Program-made: the position numbers and the translations under genes | Notes under the pieces: generated by a model | What the model saw: only the letters and a program-made list of their open reading frames with translations | Told to the model about the DNA's origin: nothing | The model's database searches: none | Shown here: one piece after another, positions 1 through 14,204 of the stretch | How the letters are laid out: each line of letters begins with the position of its first letter | Numbering within the stretch: the first letter of the stretch is position 1 | Origin: Schizochytrium sp. TIO01 | Taxonomy: Eukaryota; Sar; Bigyra; Thraustochytrida; Thraustochytriidae | Reading direction: 5' to 3' | NCBI GenBank assembly: GCA_004764695.1 | Contig: SMSO01000032.1 | Location: forward strand, 704,501 to 768,500 | DNA length: 64,000 nt

Positions 1-210
1 CAACCAGGCAGCAAACCACGCAGAGCAGAGGCCTGAAAAACCCGAGTTTTGTCGTCTGTTTATTCGCTGCCACCGCTGAGCAGCACGTCCGATGGGCCCA
101 TTCTGAGCTACTGTCGTCTGTTGTCAAGGTTTTATGGATTTCTTTCTTTATGGTTGTTTATTTGCATGCATTTTTTATTGCCCTCATCTGTCGTCAAATC
201 CACTGATTCG

Positions 211-289
211 CTCTTTCTTTCTTTCTTACTTTCTTACTTTCTTACTTTCTTTCTTTCTCTACGCTCACTCATCTCACATAAAGAAAGGA

Positions 290-369
<80 letters not shown>

Positions 370-385
370 GAATAAATAAATAAAT
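211..385. repeat. Compound tetranucleotide array with inverted CTTT/AAAG arms
   Basis: A CTTT/CTTA array (about 211-259) is followed by a spacer of about 20 bases, then an AAAG array (about 280-323), an AAGC array (324-370) and AATA units (to 385). The CTTT and AAAG arms are reverse complements, so the first half could fold into a long hairpin. Reading frames across it encode only low-complexity peptides and are not treated as genes. Confidence 0.95.
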
Positions 386-820
386 GGTAAGCATGTTCTT
401 CCTGTTGCTCTGTTTTGTTCCAGTTTTCATGCCCCAAAGTGTGCTAGGGTCGCGTCACATACGCGCAAAGGACCACATTCTCTGTGCGCCCTCCTCGTGC
501 CTTGTACATCCTGGCCTTTTCCTTACCGTTCTCAGTAATAGTCTCCCTAGCCTCCTTCACCCGAGTCATTCAGCTCAGGTATTTCCTGCATCCTTTTTAT
601 TTCTTTTCCCTTTTCCCTTCCTTCTTTTCCTTCAATTTTAAATAAAAGTTCAGGTTAATCAATAATTCAATAATAATAGTAATAATAATAAATAATAGTA
701 ATAAATAGAGGTTTAACAGAAAGAGAGTTTATGATCCTATTCCACCTTTGCTTTCTTCTCTCTGCGGTTCGAGCATCGCGCTCTTTGTAGAGCTTTGGTC
801 TTGCGAGGCCCTCGGTTTCG

Positions 821-874
821 CAGCAGCATCAGCATCAGCGGCAGCATCAGCGGCGGCAGCAGCAGCAGCAGAAG

Positions 875-904
<30 letters not shown>
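821..904. repeat. Mixed CAG/CAT/CGG triplets then (GAA) array
   Basis: Imperfect CAG, CAT and CGG triplets occupy 821-870 and run directly into about eleven GAA triplets (871-904). The open frames give runs of Ala, Ser, Glu or Leu and show no other protein character. Confidence 0.95.
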
Positions 905-905
<1 letters not shown>

Positions 906-3487
906 GGCTCAGTCGATGTCAAACGCCTGTCCAGGCAGCCGTCCACTCTTCAGGCCTCCCATGCAATCAATTCGATTTTCCCTCTGCTGGCTGGCGTTTG
1001 TTTCCCTGAGGAGGCTTCTAGCTGGCGCTCCATCTTCCCAGCCCTGTGTGAGTCCATGATATCAATGCGATTTTGCTAGCTAGCCCTACTAATAAGACGA
1101 GGGTGAGCCTGACCATCGAGCGAGATCTCAGATCTGTACGTAGTAGCTCTCTCTGCAGCTCCACGAGGCCTCTGCGCTCGCTCGCCACGCATACTATGTA
1201 AATCTCAAGCCAGGCATGAGGTTTATTTTGCCCTTTCTGAGAAACTAGGTAGGCATTTGTTGAAAAAGGATGGTAAGACGGATCGAAGGAAGCAAACCTA
1301 AGCAAGCCAAAGGAGAGCATGAGGATTCTTCATAGTTTCACGATTATGAGACACTTCACCAGTAGCAGCTGAGAGAGAAAGGGGCGAAAACAAAAACATG
1401 AGAGGAATCACTTTATTGACTATTTCTGTTCTATTGCAAAAAAAATATAAAAATATAATTTTAAATACGAAGAAGAAAACGAAAATAGTTGAAGTGAGAA
1501 ACCCGATCTTCGAATGCTAGCTAGAACGGTACTACACACTTGTCTAGTTGCTATACCCGGCATTAGAATACAGCATTTTCTTCATCAGCGTACTACTACT
1601 GATAGTAGCTAGCTAGTTACTCACTAGCTGAGTACCTAAGTACTACTATTTGAGGCAAATGAATGAGTGCATAAATCAGCAGTGAATTCCCGCCTGCATT
1701 TCTTCATACATGCGTGAGTAAAGAGCCCCGGCCGGGACGCTTGCCACGCTTATGCCAGGCTTTAACCCCTTTTCCTGTCTTCCATGGCGGTTATGGGCCT
1801 GCTCGTGGACAGGGTCGAGCTTTTGCGCACAGAGAAAGCTGTGAAGAGCTTTAATTTGGAGTTCCACTCGAGCTTAGAATTTGAAGAACTTGCTCGAACC
1901 TAAATTTATTCACTACTTCTCTAGTGGCACATGTTATTATTGGAGTTCTAGCAAGTAACTAGGGTGGCTTAGACAATCAATTGTTAAATCTTGCTACCAG
2001 GTTCCTGAGCAGTCGCTACCTATGTAGGTAGTAAGTGCCCTTGGCTTCGAAAGCTTTGGCTGTGCTGCGTCACAAACTCGGAGCAGAGAGGCACTCAGAG
2101 CAGAGCCAAGCATAAGGTTGAAAGCTGGGCCGCCGCATCCAATGCCATGTCGAGCGATCTTGAGCATTTCTGGCAATTGCTGTCGTAGCTTTTCTTGTTG
2201 GGCCTCTCACCTCATGCATGGAGGCAACTTGCTATAGTTAGTCAACCTCTTCTCTTTAGCATATGTACAGACCCAATACTTTCCTTTCTTCACTCAGTAC
2301 TAGGGATGGGATATACAATCATTAGAAAGAATAAGAGCAAGAGTGTATATAAATAAATATATGATTGATTACAAAGAGAAGAATATGAGAATAACTCTTA
2401 GACATGGTCAGAATCCAGTTCTCAAAGAAGGTTGGTCAAATGCCGGTTTTCAAAGAAAAGACAGAATAAGAAGAAAGAACTTTTTTTTTTTTGTTGAAAA
2501 AAATAATATTATTCTCAAAATAATAAATAATCAAAATTAAAAATTGAAGTTATTCAAAAAATATCAATTTTAAAGTGGAAAAAATGATAAAATAAATTAA
2601 AGAGAAAGGAAATGTAGAAATAAAAATAGTAATATTTTAAATTTATTTAATTCGTTTATTAGTAAAACTCATTCACTTTTCCCTTCGTGGTAGTAGGTAG
2701 GTTTGAAACTGGTGTATTGCATGAAGCTTGGAGGGCTCGTCAGCGCCCTCATTTGTACCTGCTGAAGGCAACGAGCGGAGGAGCAAAAGCAATCACAAAT
2801 ACAAAAGTTAAACAAAGCTCGTTCTCCCTGACAAGCACTTGCCTAGGTCTGCACCAGTCTATTGTGTAACTATTAGCTCCTTCCATCCATCATCGCGGCC
2901 TTTCCTTTGCTAGCGAAGTACGATCAAATCGAGCTTCGTCCATAAAAAACCAAGAAAAATAAAGATTATGCAATTTTGGAAAACGCTGTGTTATCATCAT
3001 TGATTGACAAAACCAAAATAATTTTGAAAAGATGATATATTCTATTAAAGAAAAAGAAGAAAGAGAGAGGAAAATGGAAGAAGAATATAAGCAGAAGAGA
3101 GAAGGACTTTAGAAACTCAACAACTTTGGAAGTAGACGATCTTTGATTGCGTCGATTCTTCGCTTTCGCTTTTTCAATTGCCGATTACTTTCAATCCCCA
3201 TCTTTTTCCCATTTCCATTTCTTTCTGTCACTTTGGCCATCCTCTTTTTCCCACTCCAGCGCCTGCTACAGCATTAAAAGAAGGCCCATAGACCGGTGGC
3301 CTCTCGAACGATGACGAGGCGGCCTTGCAGGAAGCAGGCTGCAGGTTCCGAGAGATCGAGAACTCGTGTGGAGTTTTACAATATAAGCTAGCCAGCAGCC
3401 AACGAAAGATCCCTCCCTGATCACAGAAGAACTTGAAAGCAGCCAAAAACAAAGGAGAACTATGGCCAATCGAATCATGCGCACCTT

Positions 3488-3520
3488 TTCAATTCAATTC
3501 AATTCAATTCAAAAAAAAAA
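3488..3520. repeat. (TTCAA) pentanucleotide array plus A10
   Basis: About four and a half TTCAA units are followed by ten A residues. Confidence 0.95.
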
Positions 3521-4229
3521 GTGTCTTGCTACACAAGGTGCTACTACTACTATCCAGCTACCGCTAGCTAGCTAGCGTTATAGCTAGCTATCCATCTACC
3601 TGCTATAAAGACTAAGCGAAGTGAGTGAATGAACGACGAAACGAATGAGCAAATAAGCGAGCGGATCGTCGGGTCTCGAGGCCGTTCCCGGCGCTGACAA
3701 GCGCTCGGCGCCAGTGGCTGCGACGCCTTCGGGAGGGCCTTCGTTGCCCTCAGCTGCGTCTGCGGCGGGTATTCCAGCCAAGCGCCAGCCGGCTTATAGC
3801 GGAAAGCAGCCAAAGCTGCTGCTGCTCGCGCAAGCTACGCCTTTCGCCCGTCCTATCGGCGAGGCGAAAGTATCTTTGCTCCTAAAGGATGCCGCCGCTC
3901 GGACGAAGAGCCCCATCTTCGCCGCCCTTTAAAAGGCCACCGGGGACCTCTCGAGCGTATCTCTGCCCAAACTCGCCCAGGGCCCCCCACTGTGCAGACC
4001 AAAGGCAGAAAGCCTGCTGGTGAGAGGTGTAGGTAGGACGTAGCGGAAAACCCTTGGGTTGACAGGATGGGATGCAAGGTTCACGGTGCTCGAGCATTTG
4101 TAATGGATAGGAATGAATTATTATTAGTGATCAGCGAATTTGACGCAGCGAGCTTTGGCTCATGTTGAGCTTGGAGCGGTGGTTCACGATGAGAAGCACT
4201 CGCTCTGCTCTTGCGTGAGATCTTTGGGC

Positions 4230-4258
4230 GTGGTGGTGGTGGTGGTGGTGGTGGTGGT
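4230..4258. repeat. (GGT) triplet array
   Basis: About nine perfect GGT triplets. Confidence 0.95.
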
Positions 4259-4440
4259 TTGTCTATACATACTGGCTGGCTGGCGGTTCCCATTGGCTGC
4301 GTGGGCTTCGCGTCACGAACCTGAGAAACGGCGGCTTGATGACGAGGCATGCGGCGAGGACGGCGTGGTTCCTGCTTGCTGGCTTGTCCATTTCGCGAAG
4401 TGCTTCTTTGTGTAGAGTTAGTTGCCTGCCGATTATTGGT

Positions 4441-4441
<1 letters not shown>

Positions 4442-4474
<33 letters not shown>
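4442..4474. repeat. (TAA) triplet array
   Basis: About eleven perfect TAA triplets, followed by two AAG triplets. Confidence 0.95.
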
Positions 4475-4698
4475 GAAGAAGCAAACCGCGAGCGAGAAGG
4501 AGTTTGGAGAAAGAGCACAGGGATGAATAAATAGAGGAAGCAAGCTTGCAAATAACATCATCTGAGGAGTCGTGACGACAAGTTGACCAGTCTTGGCGGG
4601 GCGCTCTGTGCTAGAGTTCCGCGTTTTCTTTCAGCAAGTCTGTTTGCAGGTATTTCAAGAAGAGAGAGAGTAACATTATACAAAAAGTTAACCTCTTG

Positions 4699-4752
4699 GT
4701 GTTGTAATTGTTGTAATTGTTGTTGTTGTTGTTGTCGTTGTTGTCGTTGTTG
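4699..4752. repeat. (TTG) triplet array with TCG and TAA interruptions
   Basis: TTG triplets with TAA interruptions at the left and TCG interruptions at the right. Confidence 0.95.
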
Positions 4753-6350
4753 TGATACACGCCATTTTTTCATTTTTCTTAACTGTCCTCAGGAATGGCG
4801 ATAACTCTGATGTGAAGGAATAAAATTTATCATTCCCCCATCCTGCAAATACTTTCCTACCAACGACGCACTCCCTCACTTCTATACTCGTTGCTTCTGC
4901 GAATTGTGTGGAATCGAATTTATAAATGTTGAACGAAATAAGAAGGAGAGCATTGAATGAGAATGACCGACTTCGTAGTTTTTTGTTGTTTTGATAAAAA
5001 GAAAAGAAAACAGCATCGTGCGTTTTACTAAAGCCTTGCAAATGCCTCAGTTTCAGACACAAATTGCAAACAAATGACTCGTCATCAGACATCCTTCCAC
5101 CGCACTCTTGTGCACATCAACATTATTTTAAAAAAAGAAGCGCTCAGCATTCAATTCCCAGTGCCATCAGCCTAAGCTCGCCAAGCATCGTATTTCCAGT
5201 CAACTTGACATCATCAATTAAATCAGCGCTCGCCATTGTTCCGGGTCTTGATGGGCCTCATTTTGCCAGTCCGAAAACACCGCTGCTGGAGGCTGAATTT
5301 CAAGCTCTTTCTCGCGATCTGCAAAGCTCTCAAATGCAGGCTCTCAAGCAAGCTCTCCAGCGAGCGCCTGACTGGTTGGCGCGTTCTTGGAAATTCGAGC
5401 CCAGGAAGGAGGTCCTTCCCGCGCCAGCGCCAATAAATGCCTTCGTACACATGAGAGTCGTCGCTCGTCGCCCCCTTATAAACAACACGCATCGCCGTGT
5501 GAGTAAGAAGCACGCAGTAAATGCCAAATGTCGCACACATCAAGAAACATTATGTGCAGAGTTATATTCATTTGGCGACTTATTGTCTTCACTTCGCAGG
5601 GAGGAGCGAGCTCTCGTTCTCTCCTTCTTGCTCGCAGCAACGCCAGAGGCACCGGGCCGGCAGCGCAACGATGACTCAGTGCCGTTGCCACATTTGGCTT
5701 CTCGAGGCCTCTTGAAGCTCTTGCCCGCCTGCTTGGATCGCTAGCAAGCACAAAGAGTTCTTGAAATTCCCGTGTGAGCACGCCAAGATCCAGCTATTAT
5801 CTACTACCAGGCTTAGCTACCTGCTACCTTCGAGCCCGGGGATAGGCCCTTCGCTAGCGTTTACGCTAGGGGCGGCGGCGGCATGTGCAGGCAGAGAACG
5901 CCAATTCGTTGTCAGGAATTACACGTGTGTTCTCTCCTCCTCCTGGTTTTCCCTGGTTACCTGCACGAAGGACCTCTCGTCCACGCGGGCAGCGAAATAA
6001 CAACTTGGGCATGGTGGGCGGGAGCTGTACGGCGGTGTGGAAGGAGGGCTCCAGCAGACGTTGTTTCAAGCTCAAGACAAGGCTTCTCGTCTTCCAGAGG
6101 AAAGGCAATCAATCTCAACCATCGCTATCTACTCTACTTGAAAAACGTGCCCATTTTTATGACGGAGTTTGGTAGCCATGAGAGCTAAGTATCAAAGACT
6201 GCTACTAGAACGATTATAAGCTCGGGTATCTTTCTTTCTAACGAACCCTTTGCTCATTATTAACACATAAAGAAAGCGGAAGAGAAGCTTCGCAGATTCC
6301 TTTTCCATGTCTTTCAAACCAATGCTATTTTGTAAAGAGAAAAATAACTA

Positions 6351-6735
<385 letters not shown>

Positions 6736-6756
6736 ATTCAAAAGTACTCAGTTAAA

Positions 6757-6780
6757 AAGAGAAAAGAGAAAAGAGAAAAG
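6757..6780. repeat. (AGAAA)-type pentanucleotide array
   Basis: A short array of AGAAA-type units lies just right of the ATT tract, with a few intervening bases. Confidence 0.85.
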
Positions 6781-9195
6781 TCAATAAGAATTTATTAAAA
6801 CGTTTCCATTAAAAAATAATAAAATATTAACACACACTCGGTCTATAACAGTTCTTATTTCTATTTTACGCTTCAATATCGTCTCTTCTTCTCTGTACCA
6901 CGTGCATAGCATAAAGAAACTAGAGCTGAATAAAGACCGGAAAGAACTTCTATATTTAGAAACATACACATTAAAAAAGAAACAAATCGACTAGGAAAAA
7001 GCGGCCTGGCAACTTCTAGTGGAAACTGATGAAGGCCAAACTACTCACCATCGAGGATATGCCTCTTCACAACACTCATGATCTGCCACAATAAGCAAAG
7101 CCAGCTTCGCGTGCCACCAAACGTTGCTTTGGTCTACCTTCAGAGTTAAAAAGGGCCATTCATACACCCTAATATTCTTGGCGCACTAAGTGCTAGATTG
7201 TACGCCACTAGGCTTTACGCATCCTGCAGCAAATTTAGTTCTGTGGATTGCCATCTTTTAACCCCATTTCAAGCTATGAACTATGCACTCGAGCTTGCTC
7301 TTGTGCCATGCAGTGGCGGCCGGAAGGTCAAGCAAGCAGAGGGCAGTTTCTGTTTCAAGGTAGATTTCATGCTCAATTTCAATCTCAACTTCAAGTTGGA
7401 GCTCTAGGTGCCCGCAACGCTGTTCCCGTCCACGCCGGAGCGGTCTCTGTTTGGTGCTGCGTCGCTCAACATGGAAGTTAGCTTGGCGGCATACGTGCAC
7501 AGATGGGCTGTGGGCGTTTGTACTTCCAGGAGATCTAAGCGTCCGTCTGTGCTGCACTGGGCATTCTTCACTATTCATTACTAGTGCAAAAGTGCAGTGT
7601 GGCAGCTTTGCCCTGCTTTGCAGATGAGAGGAGGCTTGTCTGCTGTGGGTATTTTCTCTCCTTTGTAATAGAGTGCGTGCCTGGCTTTTAGATTAGAGTA
7701 ATTAAATAGTCCTCTCATGACTACATTAAGAAAAACAAAAAACTGAAAAAACCAAAAAGGTTTTAAAACATTAAAAAAAAAAAGCTATTCATAAGACATT
7801 AAAAAAAAGAAGAAGAAGAAGAAAAAAAGAGTAAAATCTAGAGTAAAAATTGAAAATTGTTATGATTCAAAATAGAAGTTTTATAAAGAAGCACGAGTGA
7901 CCTCCGGCCCTTTGCTTTGCGGTGCGGTGCTGCAAAGGAGAAAGCTGGATTTAGAGAAAGCCGCGTGCCCTTGATTGAGGCGGTAATGAGTTTAATTGCA
8001 ATTCAACTTGAATATGACTCCCCTACCGAAGGCGTGAGCCAAATCGCTGGCTTTCTCGTGAAATTCTTGTTTGTGAATAATTCAATCCCATTGTCAACGT
8101 AAAAATGGACCGCCTGAGGCAAGCAAACTTTGGCTCATAGTCTATTCCTTAATGCGAGCTTAGGTCCAAAGCTTTCATGTAAATTAATGGTAAAGATGCA
8201 TGAAATTCTTGCCACTTAAATTTCAATCTTTGTTTGCAGTTGCTCTTATTTAGAAATTTAATCAGGGCTAAAATTCATGCATAATCTTCGATTGACGCAA
8301 GACCTTTTTCAGTTCGTATATAATTTATTTGACATCTCATGATTTTGAAACATTAATGCTAAAATGCACTTACTCATGTATGAATACTCTAGAAGGCAAC
8401 TAATAACTTAATCATTTCTAGAACAGGATCCGTAACAAAGCACGCATGTCTTAATGATTATTGAATCATTCTCATGCAGTTGCATCGACCAAATGAAATG
8501 CAAGATGGTGTATTTAGAAGCTGCTACAAGTTGAATTTTGCTGACTCGTAAGACTCGCATTCCGTAGATCTTCCTCAATAAATCTTGCATTGTCCTGAGA
8601 GTGTTCGTGTATTACACTACCTACTACACTTTTTTCACACATTTATTTGCTTGAATGGAGTGGACCTTCAATTTTGGTTCACGTCACGAATGGTTGGATT
8701 CTGGGCAGTCACCTTGGATGCAAACTTCCCAATAAAAATCAATCCTAGCTCCGTGATCTCATGGTCTAGCAGAGAGAACGTAATCAACGACACCACTTGT
8801 AAGATTTCGCGGCCGCTGTCGCTGTGTATATTGACTGATATATTTGGCTCTTGCCATGGACTATTGCTGCAGCACAGGCTTTTTCTATTTATTCAATTTT
8901 TCTCTCTCTTAAAGAAAAGCTATAATGAGGAAGAGATACCTGTTTTCTTTTTACATATTTTTACTTTATCAAAATTGATACTATTTCTAAATTAAAAAAA
9001 ATGTAGAAAAAAAAAAACAAAAAAAAAGCTAGAAAGAACTCTCTTCTTTCTATAGGCAAGATGAAAGAATAGAGGCTGGGGATTAAAAAAAGAAAAACAA
9101 AAAGACAAAAAACTTCTTCTACTCCTCGAAGAGCACGCAGCATCAGCGACGAGACTCAGATGATCTCCATAGGTGCCAAGCTACTATTCCCAGCT

Positions 9196-9262
9196 CTTCA
9201 GAAGTTGAAGTTCTCTTCAGAAGTTGAAGTTCTCTTCAAAAATTGAGGTTCTCTTCAAAGAT
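9196..9262. repeat. 19-base tandem direct repeat, about 3.5 copies
   Basis: The unit is CTTCAGAAGTTGAAGTTCT. Copies one (9196-9214) and two (9215-9233) are identical, copy three (9234-9252) is diverged, and a partial fourth follows. The unit contains CTTCAGAAG, which is nearly self-complementary. Confidence 0.95.
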
Positions 9263-9693
9263 TGCCAATCATAGGTATTTCTCTCCAACGTTTAGAGGTG
9301 GCCTTTCTCTCTTGAAAGGTTCTCTGCCGGCTTCGTCGAGAGAACGCTCCTCATTTCCCGAACTATGCGTAGCTACCCCAAACTCTAGGCCCCTTCTCCG
9401 CTCTTGTTCATCATCCGAAGCGTCCGGATGGCCGCCGCCTTGTGCTTTCTGTCCTGCCCAAGTCCAGTCCACGCTGCGTCGCCGCTGTTCAACTCGAAGA
9501 TGCCGCCATCGACGACCGCCTGCGTCCTTGCACCTAGCTAGCCAGGTTTTTTCTGTCTGCCTGCCTGTCTGGTGATCCGAGCAGCCCCTAAGGATGAATG
9601 TCTCGTCCTCTCTCGGGTTCTTGGTGCCGCATTCCGAGGCAAAGACCCTTTGAAGACGAAGAGCATTGCATTCTTCATTTCACGCATGCGCGC

Positions 9694-9694
<1 letters not shown>

Positions 9695-9724
<30 letters not shown>

Positions 9725-9725
9725 C
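9695..9725. repeat. (CTT) triplet array
   Basis: About ten perfect CTT triplets. Confidence 0.95.
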
Positions 9726-9930
9726 GCTCAGTTCTCGTCATGAGCCGTTCTCTCCGCCACGCACCGTAATCCGTTTTCCGACTTGACCTCAGATTCGCAG
9801 TAGTCATTCGCGAAGACAACATCTTCAGGAGTGCGGGCGTGAGACCCATGCTCCTGTTCTCGACAGACTGGGTACGAAGCTTTCTTTCCGTAGTTGGCAC
9901 TCGTGAGTTTGGAGTTCTTTCCTCTTTCGA

Positions 9931-9964
9931 GGGCTGATGACACGGGCTGATGACACGGGCTGAT
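9931..9964. repeat. 13-base tandem repeat, about 2.7 copies
   Basis: The unit GGGCTGATGACAC is repeated perfectly twice, with a partial third copy. Confidence 0.95.
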
Positions 9965-12108
9965 ATGGGCTTACTTACTTACAGCTGAACAGCTCAAGCC
10001 TCCTCGTTATTCATCCCTTGGGGCGCTCGAAGCCGCGGATTTCTGTTCTCTACACTCCCGCATTTCAAAGCTCGTCAGCAGCGTCGCTAACTTCCATGCC
10101 ACAGCAGGGACTTTCAAGTTCTCAGCCTGCAAGTCACGAGAGGCGTGATGGAAGAGGAACCTGCTCCACCATGCCGTGCTTTTGCTAGTCAGGCATTCAA
10201 TTGATAGATTGATAGATTGATTCATTCATGCATTCTTCAAGAGTGTTGCCACTTTCTGAGATTTGGCGACCAACGATTTGCTTGAACCCTGAGCAATTCG
10301 GACTCAGACTGGCAAAAATGCCTAGGAGGCTGCATGTGGCGTCGGGCAACGAGGAGCGCTTTCGGCAGACTGAGTGAAAAACAACAACAACAACAACAAG
10401 CGGATTTAGCCCAAGCGGCAGCAGATGAATTCATGAATTGCGTGTCTATATCACTCTCAAAATGCAATTTCATTCACAACTACGGTGGTACTCTGCTGTG
10501 ATGCATTGCAGAGACACGAATTGATCAGAATCTCCGGCCACCAAAATTTGAGCAAGAAGAGGGCACAATCGATAAGCAATAAAATGGTTGGTTTTGTTTG
10601 TTTTGGGGCGACGGCAAGAGCATGGAGCATAGTTTTTCCCGTCTCAGAAGACGAAGACAGGACTGATTCTCGCTTGAATTTTGCAATTCAACGGCCTTTG
10701 GCAAGACCGGGAGCTAGGGTGCGGCAATATAGCGTGGGCTTGAACGAGTTCTCTCGTCCAACAAGTTGCTGGCGTTGTCGTCTTCTTCCTCGTTCTTCAA
10801 TGTGGAAGCACGGAATTATTATCTGCACTGAAGTTCGCCGCTCCATCCACATAGGTAGTAGTAACCAGTTGCGCGACACACGAGTTTAGAGTTGCGGAGG
10901 TTGGGGTCCATCTACTCGCTTGCTGCTGTTTGTGCTTATCCAAGCATGCCAGTGATGTATTTCCTCCCCCTTCTTCTGTGCAGACATTCACGATTGCAAT
11001 ATTCTCACCCATATGCACCTCACATCTCGATAACAAACAGCCCTTGGAGTTTGAAACTCTAGATTTGCGTGCTTCTGGACGCAATTCCACGTTCCCAGCT
11101 CTTCAACCAACCTAAACCTGCCTTCCGCTCCTTTGGTGAAGAAGCGTCTTGCGGGCAAAGTCGCGCAGCAAGAAGCTTATTGCCAAGAATGGCCTTTTCC
11201 GTATATTGATTCCCTTTGCTTGGCAATAAGACCAGCCAGCATCGACCATAGTATACTTTATTTCATCGAAAGAAGACGACCTCTGCTTATAGAATGTAGG
11301 TAGGTACTACCTATTTTAAGTTCCATCTCAAATAAAAATTGACTTCCCTATAATGTTTTCCATATTACTACAAAAATAAAAATTGATCTTTAAACTTGAT
11401 AAAAAGAAAAGCAACATAAATACATGGTAAACCTTCATACATCAAAAAGTTATTTGTTTATTCCAAACGAAAGCTGGAAGAAAAATAGACAATAGTAACA
11501 GTACCTACCCAGTCAGCAGCAATAGGCTTGAATTAAAAAAACTTTAATTGCAAAAAACAGGAGCAGAATACTAAGACCCCGATACCCGCCTTAGCCTGAA
11601 AGCTTATGGAAAGGAAAGAATCGTGTCACATACGCAGCCTTTCTTTCACCGTGCTGAGCTACTTTCTGAATCTTAAACAACACATGCCTCGCCAGCCAGC
11701 TAGACAGCTAGCTCACCAGCAGTGGACCATGCATGGCATTCCTCGCTCATCTCGCTTGCTTCTGCAGCTCAACTACTCATCTATCTCGCATGAAAGAAGG
11801 AAGCAAGCAAGCAAGCAAGGAAGGAGAGCCTGCTTGCTTGCTATCTTTCGAAGCCCGTAACCTACGATCCCCTGTTGCATTACTCCCTTCTTCGTCCATC
11901 AATCTTGAGACCTCGCTCGCTCTCCGGATTCATTCCGAAGAAGCACGCTCTTCGGTAGCTCAAACTTGGTATCTACTCTTCACGTGGCCTCCAAAGGACG
12001 AGCGGACTTCCCTCTCGCGCTGTGCTGTCTCTCGAGCCTCGCCTCGAAAGGCGAACGACAAACCGCCGGCGGCTGAAAGTCGAAGAGAGTTCGAGGCAAG
12101 CTCCTGAA

Positions 12109-12140
12109 CGTACATACATTCATACATTCATACATTCATA
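12109..12140. repeat. (ATTCATAC) octanucleotide array
   Basis: About four units of an 8-base repeat. Confidence 0.9.
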
Positions 12141-14162
12141 TAGTTCTGGTTTTCAGGATTCAGACGAAGCCAGCTTTGAGCTGCTTCGAGCCGAGGTGGA
12201 CCTGGACAAGCTCGGCAGCCGCCTGTCTCTTGGGAACGCCACGAGTTCCTCTGGCTGGCTGTCCTCTGGGCCGCTTCTGCGCTCGCAGCCGCAGACCGTT
12301 GTCATCCCGCGCGGCAGGTGAACACGAGTCGCGCGGGGCAGATCCGTGTGTATCTTCGTCGCTGCACTGTAATACGGCATCGCGAGCAAGCAGCAGGCAA
12401 CAGCAAATAAGCCACGAGCTGCTGCTCAATCAAATCAGGGCGCCGCGGAGCCAAAGCAAAGCAGCCGGCTTGGAGAGCCAGGCACGCGTAGGTACACGAG
12501 CCAATCTTGGGCCGCTTCAAGAGCGTTGCTCCACGGGTAGATCGAAGGCCCAAACTTGCTCAAGCGATGGACGTAGCACGTTAACCGTGCAGGCCTTTGT
12601 TTGTTAGCTTTCTTTCACAAATCATGTCGCCGTTGATTGAAAGCTGAGCGGAGCTGCACTTCTTTTGCATCGAGTTCACGTTCAGGTCGAATGGAATGGG
12701 GTCGAGGTCGCTTTGGAGAAGAACATGATAGATGATACAGCCGCTTCTTCGTACTTTGGCTAATTTCTTTGCTTTCTGCAAAAGACCTCGAAACGGACAG
12801 GGCCGGATACGGAGTGGCGATCGATGGGGGGAGAAGGCAGAGCAGAGGGGAGGGCGCTGCGTCGCCGCGTACAGAGCGCATTCTGCACTCGCCTGCTCGG
12901 CGTCGCGTCGCCGTTCCCTCACCTTGGAGGTCCGTCCACCTGTTGTCGTGTTTTTTCGTCGTCTGGGCGCGTGCGAACTTTTGGGCGCCCCTTTTCAGAA
13001 TTTCATTATACCTGCCGCATCGTAGCATCTACCTACTGTTAGTAGGAGTCATTCTTCTTGGCGGATTGTTTCGTTTCTTCTGCGTTAGCTTATTGCGAGA
13101 GCTGAGAAGAAAAATGAAAAGAGGAGAAAAGATTGACTTTCCCCTTCTTTGTTAGTAGTTAAAATAAAAAGAAAATTATTAAAAGAAAATAATGTGATTT
13201 AAAAAGTAAAAACTTCGCATTTTTTAAAATAAAAAATATATAAACATTTAAAATTAAAAGGAAAGAAGAAGAAAAAAGATGGCAACAAACTAACATTTTA
13301 AAGTTTTAAATTAAAGGAAGTAATCAATGCTTTGGGGGAAAGAGGAAGGCCAGGTATTTCATCTGGACAGAAAGGCTACCCGAGAGAGGAAGATAATGGT
13401 TTCCGCCAAAATCATAGCTGATTGAAGCCGTGGATATAATATACAAACGAACTGCAATACTTTCTGCGCTTCAGGCCGCGGCGACTGAAGGGGGTCTTGC
13501 ATGTTCTCTTTTCCCCAAAGCCTCCTTTCTTGCAGCAGCTCGCATGCTTCAACATTTAGCTAACAGCGGGATTGCTGAATGAATAGGCCGTCATCATGAA
13601 TGAGAATACATTTCCGTAACTAAAAGAGGAAACGAAAAGTAAGAAACTATCACTCTCAAATTGATACTAAGACAGAAGAAGAAGAAGAAGAAGTAGAAGT
13701 TGAAACCATCTATATAGCGCGCAATGCGGTGAGAAAGAATCAAGAACTTGGTGAGCACACAATATAACACGAATTACTTCTGACGAGGCGCGTCGTGGAG
13801 CGTCTTGGCCTCGGCCGGCGTTTGCCCTTGCAGCACGCAGCAGACCATGATATGCAGGACCTGAAGAGCGTCCTTGCACGCGGCTTTAGCGAATTTATTT
13901 TAAGCCGGACAGCAGAGGCTTGCGAAGCAATCTCTTCAAGGATGGCGCTCTGGTTTTCCTGAGTTGTTCTGCCATTTCCTTCCTTTCACGAGAGGAGCAT
14001 ACTTGGCCGTGCCGACGCGAGTTCCAACAATCTCGGACGCTCATTCCTACTGCTTGACAAAAGTTACCTCTGATTGAATTCCGCCTCCATTTCCAGTATT
14101 TGGCGGCTTTGATCAGCTTCTTTCTGTTGAAAAGAGCAACAGGAAAGTCTTTCAAACAGAGC

Positions 14163-14204
14163 GATCGATCGATCGATCAATCAATCAATCAATCAATCAA
14201 TCAA
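14163..14204. repeat. (GATC) array passing into (AATC) array
   Basis: About four GATC units, which are self-complementary, change by a single base to about six AATC units. This looks like a repeat-unit substitution that spread. Confidence 0.95.

Larger units (their letters stand above)
386..6350. other. Gene-free, microsatellite-rich segment
   Basis: I see no supported gene here. The segment holds AT-rich simple sequence (about 644-708), a CAG-like/GAA tract (821-904), dispersed GCTA and GGTA tetranucleotides (near 1075, 1517, 1605, 3565-3590), a TTCAA array (3488-3520), and GGT (4230-4258), TAA (4442-4474) and TTG (4699-4752) arrays. The longest open frame (5064-5744, +) starts at TTG, has no early ATG and resembles no family I know. 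Confidence 0.6.

Noticed and set aside
765-785. GGTTCGAGC word resembling a tRNA B box
   Set aside because: The flanks do not form a T-arm stem, and no A box lies at the right distance.
5064-5744. 226-codon + strand frame
   Set aside because: It starts at TTG, has no ATG until mid-frame, shows no motif and lacks the codon bias of the real genes. It could be chance or a fragment, so I do not annotate it.
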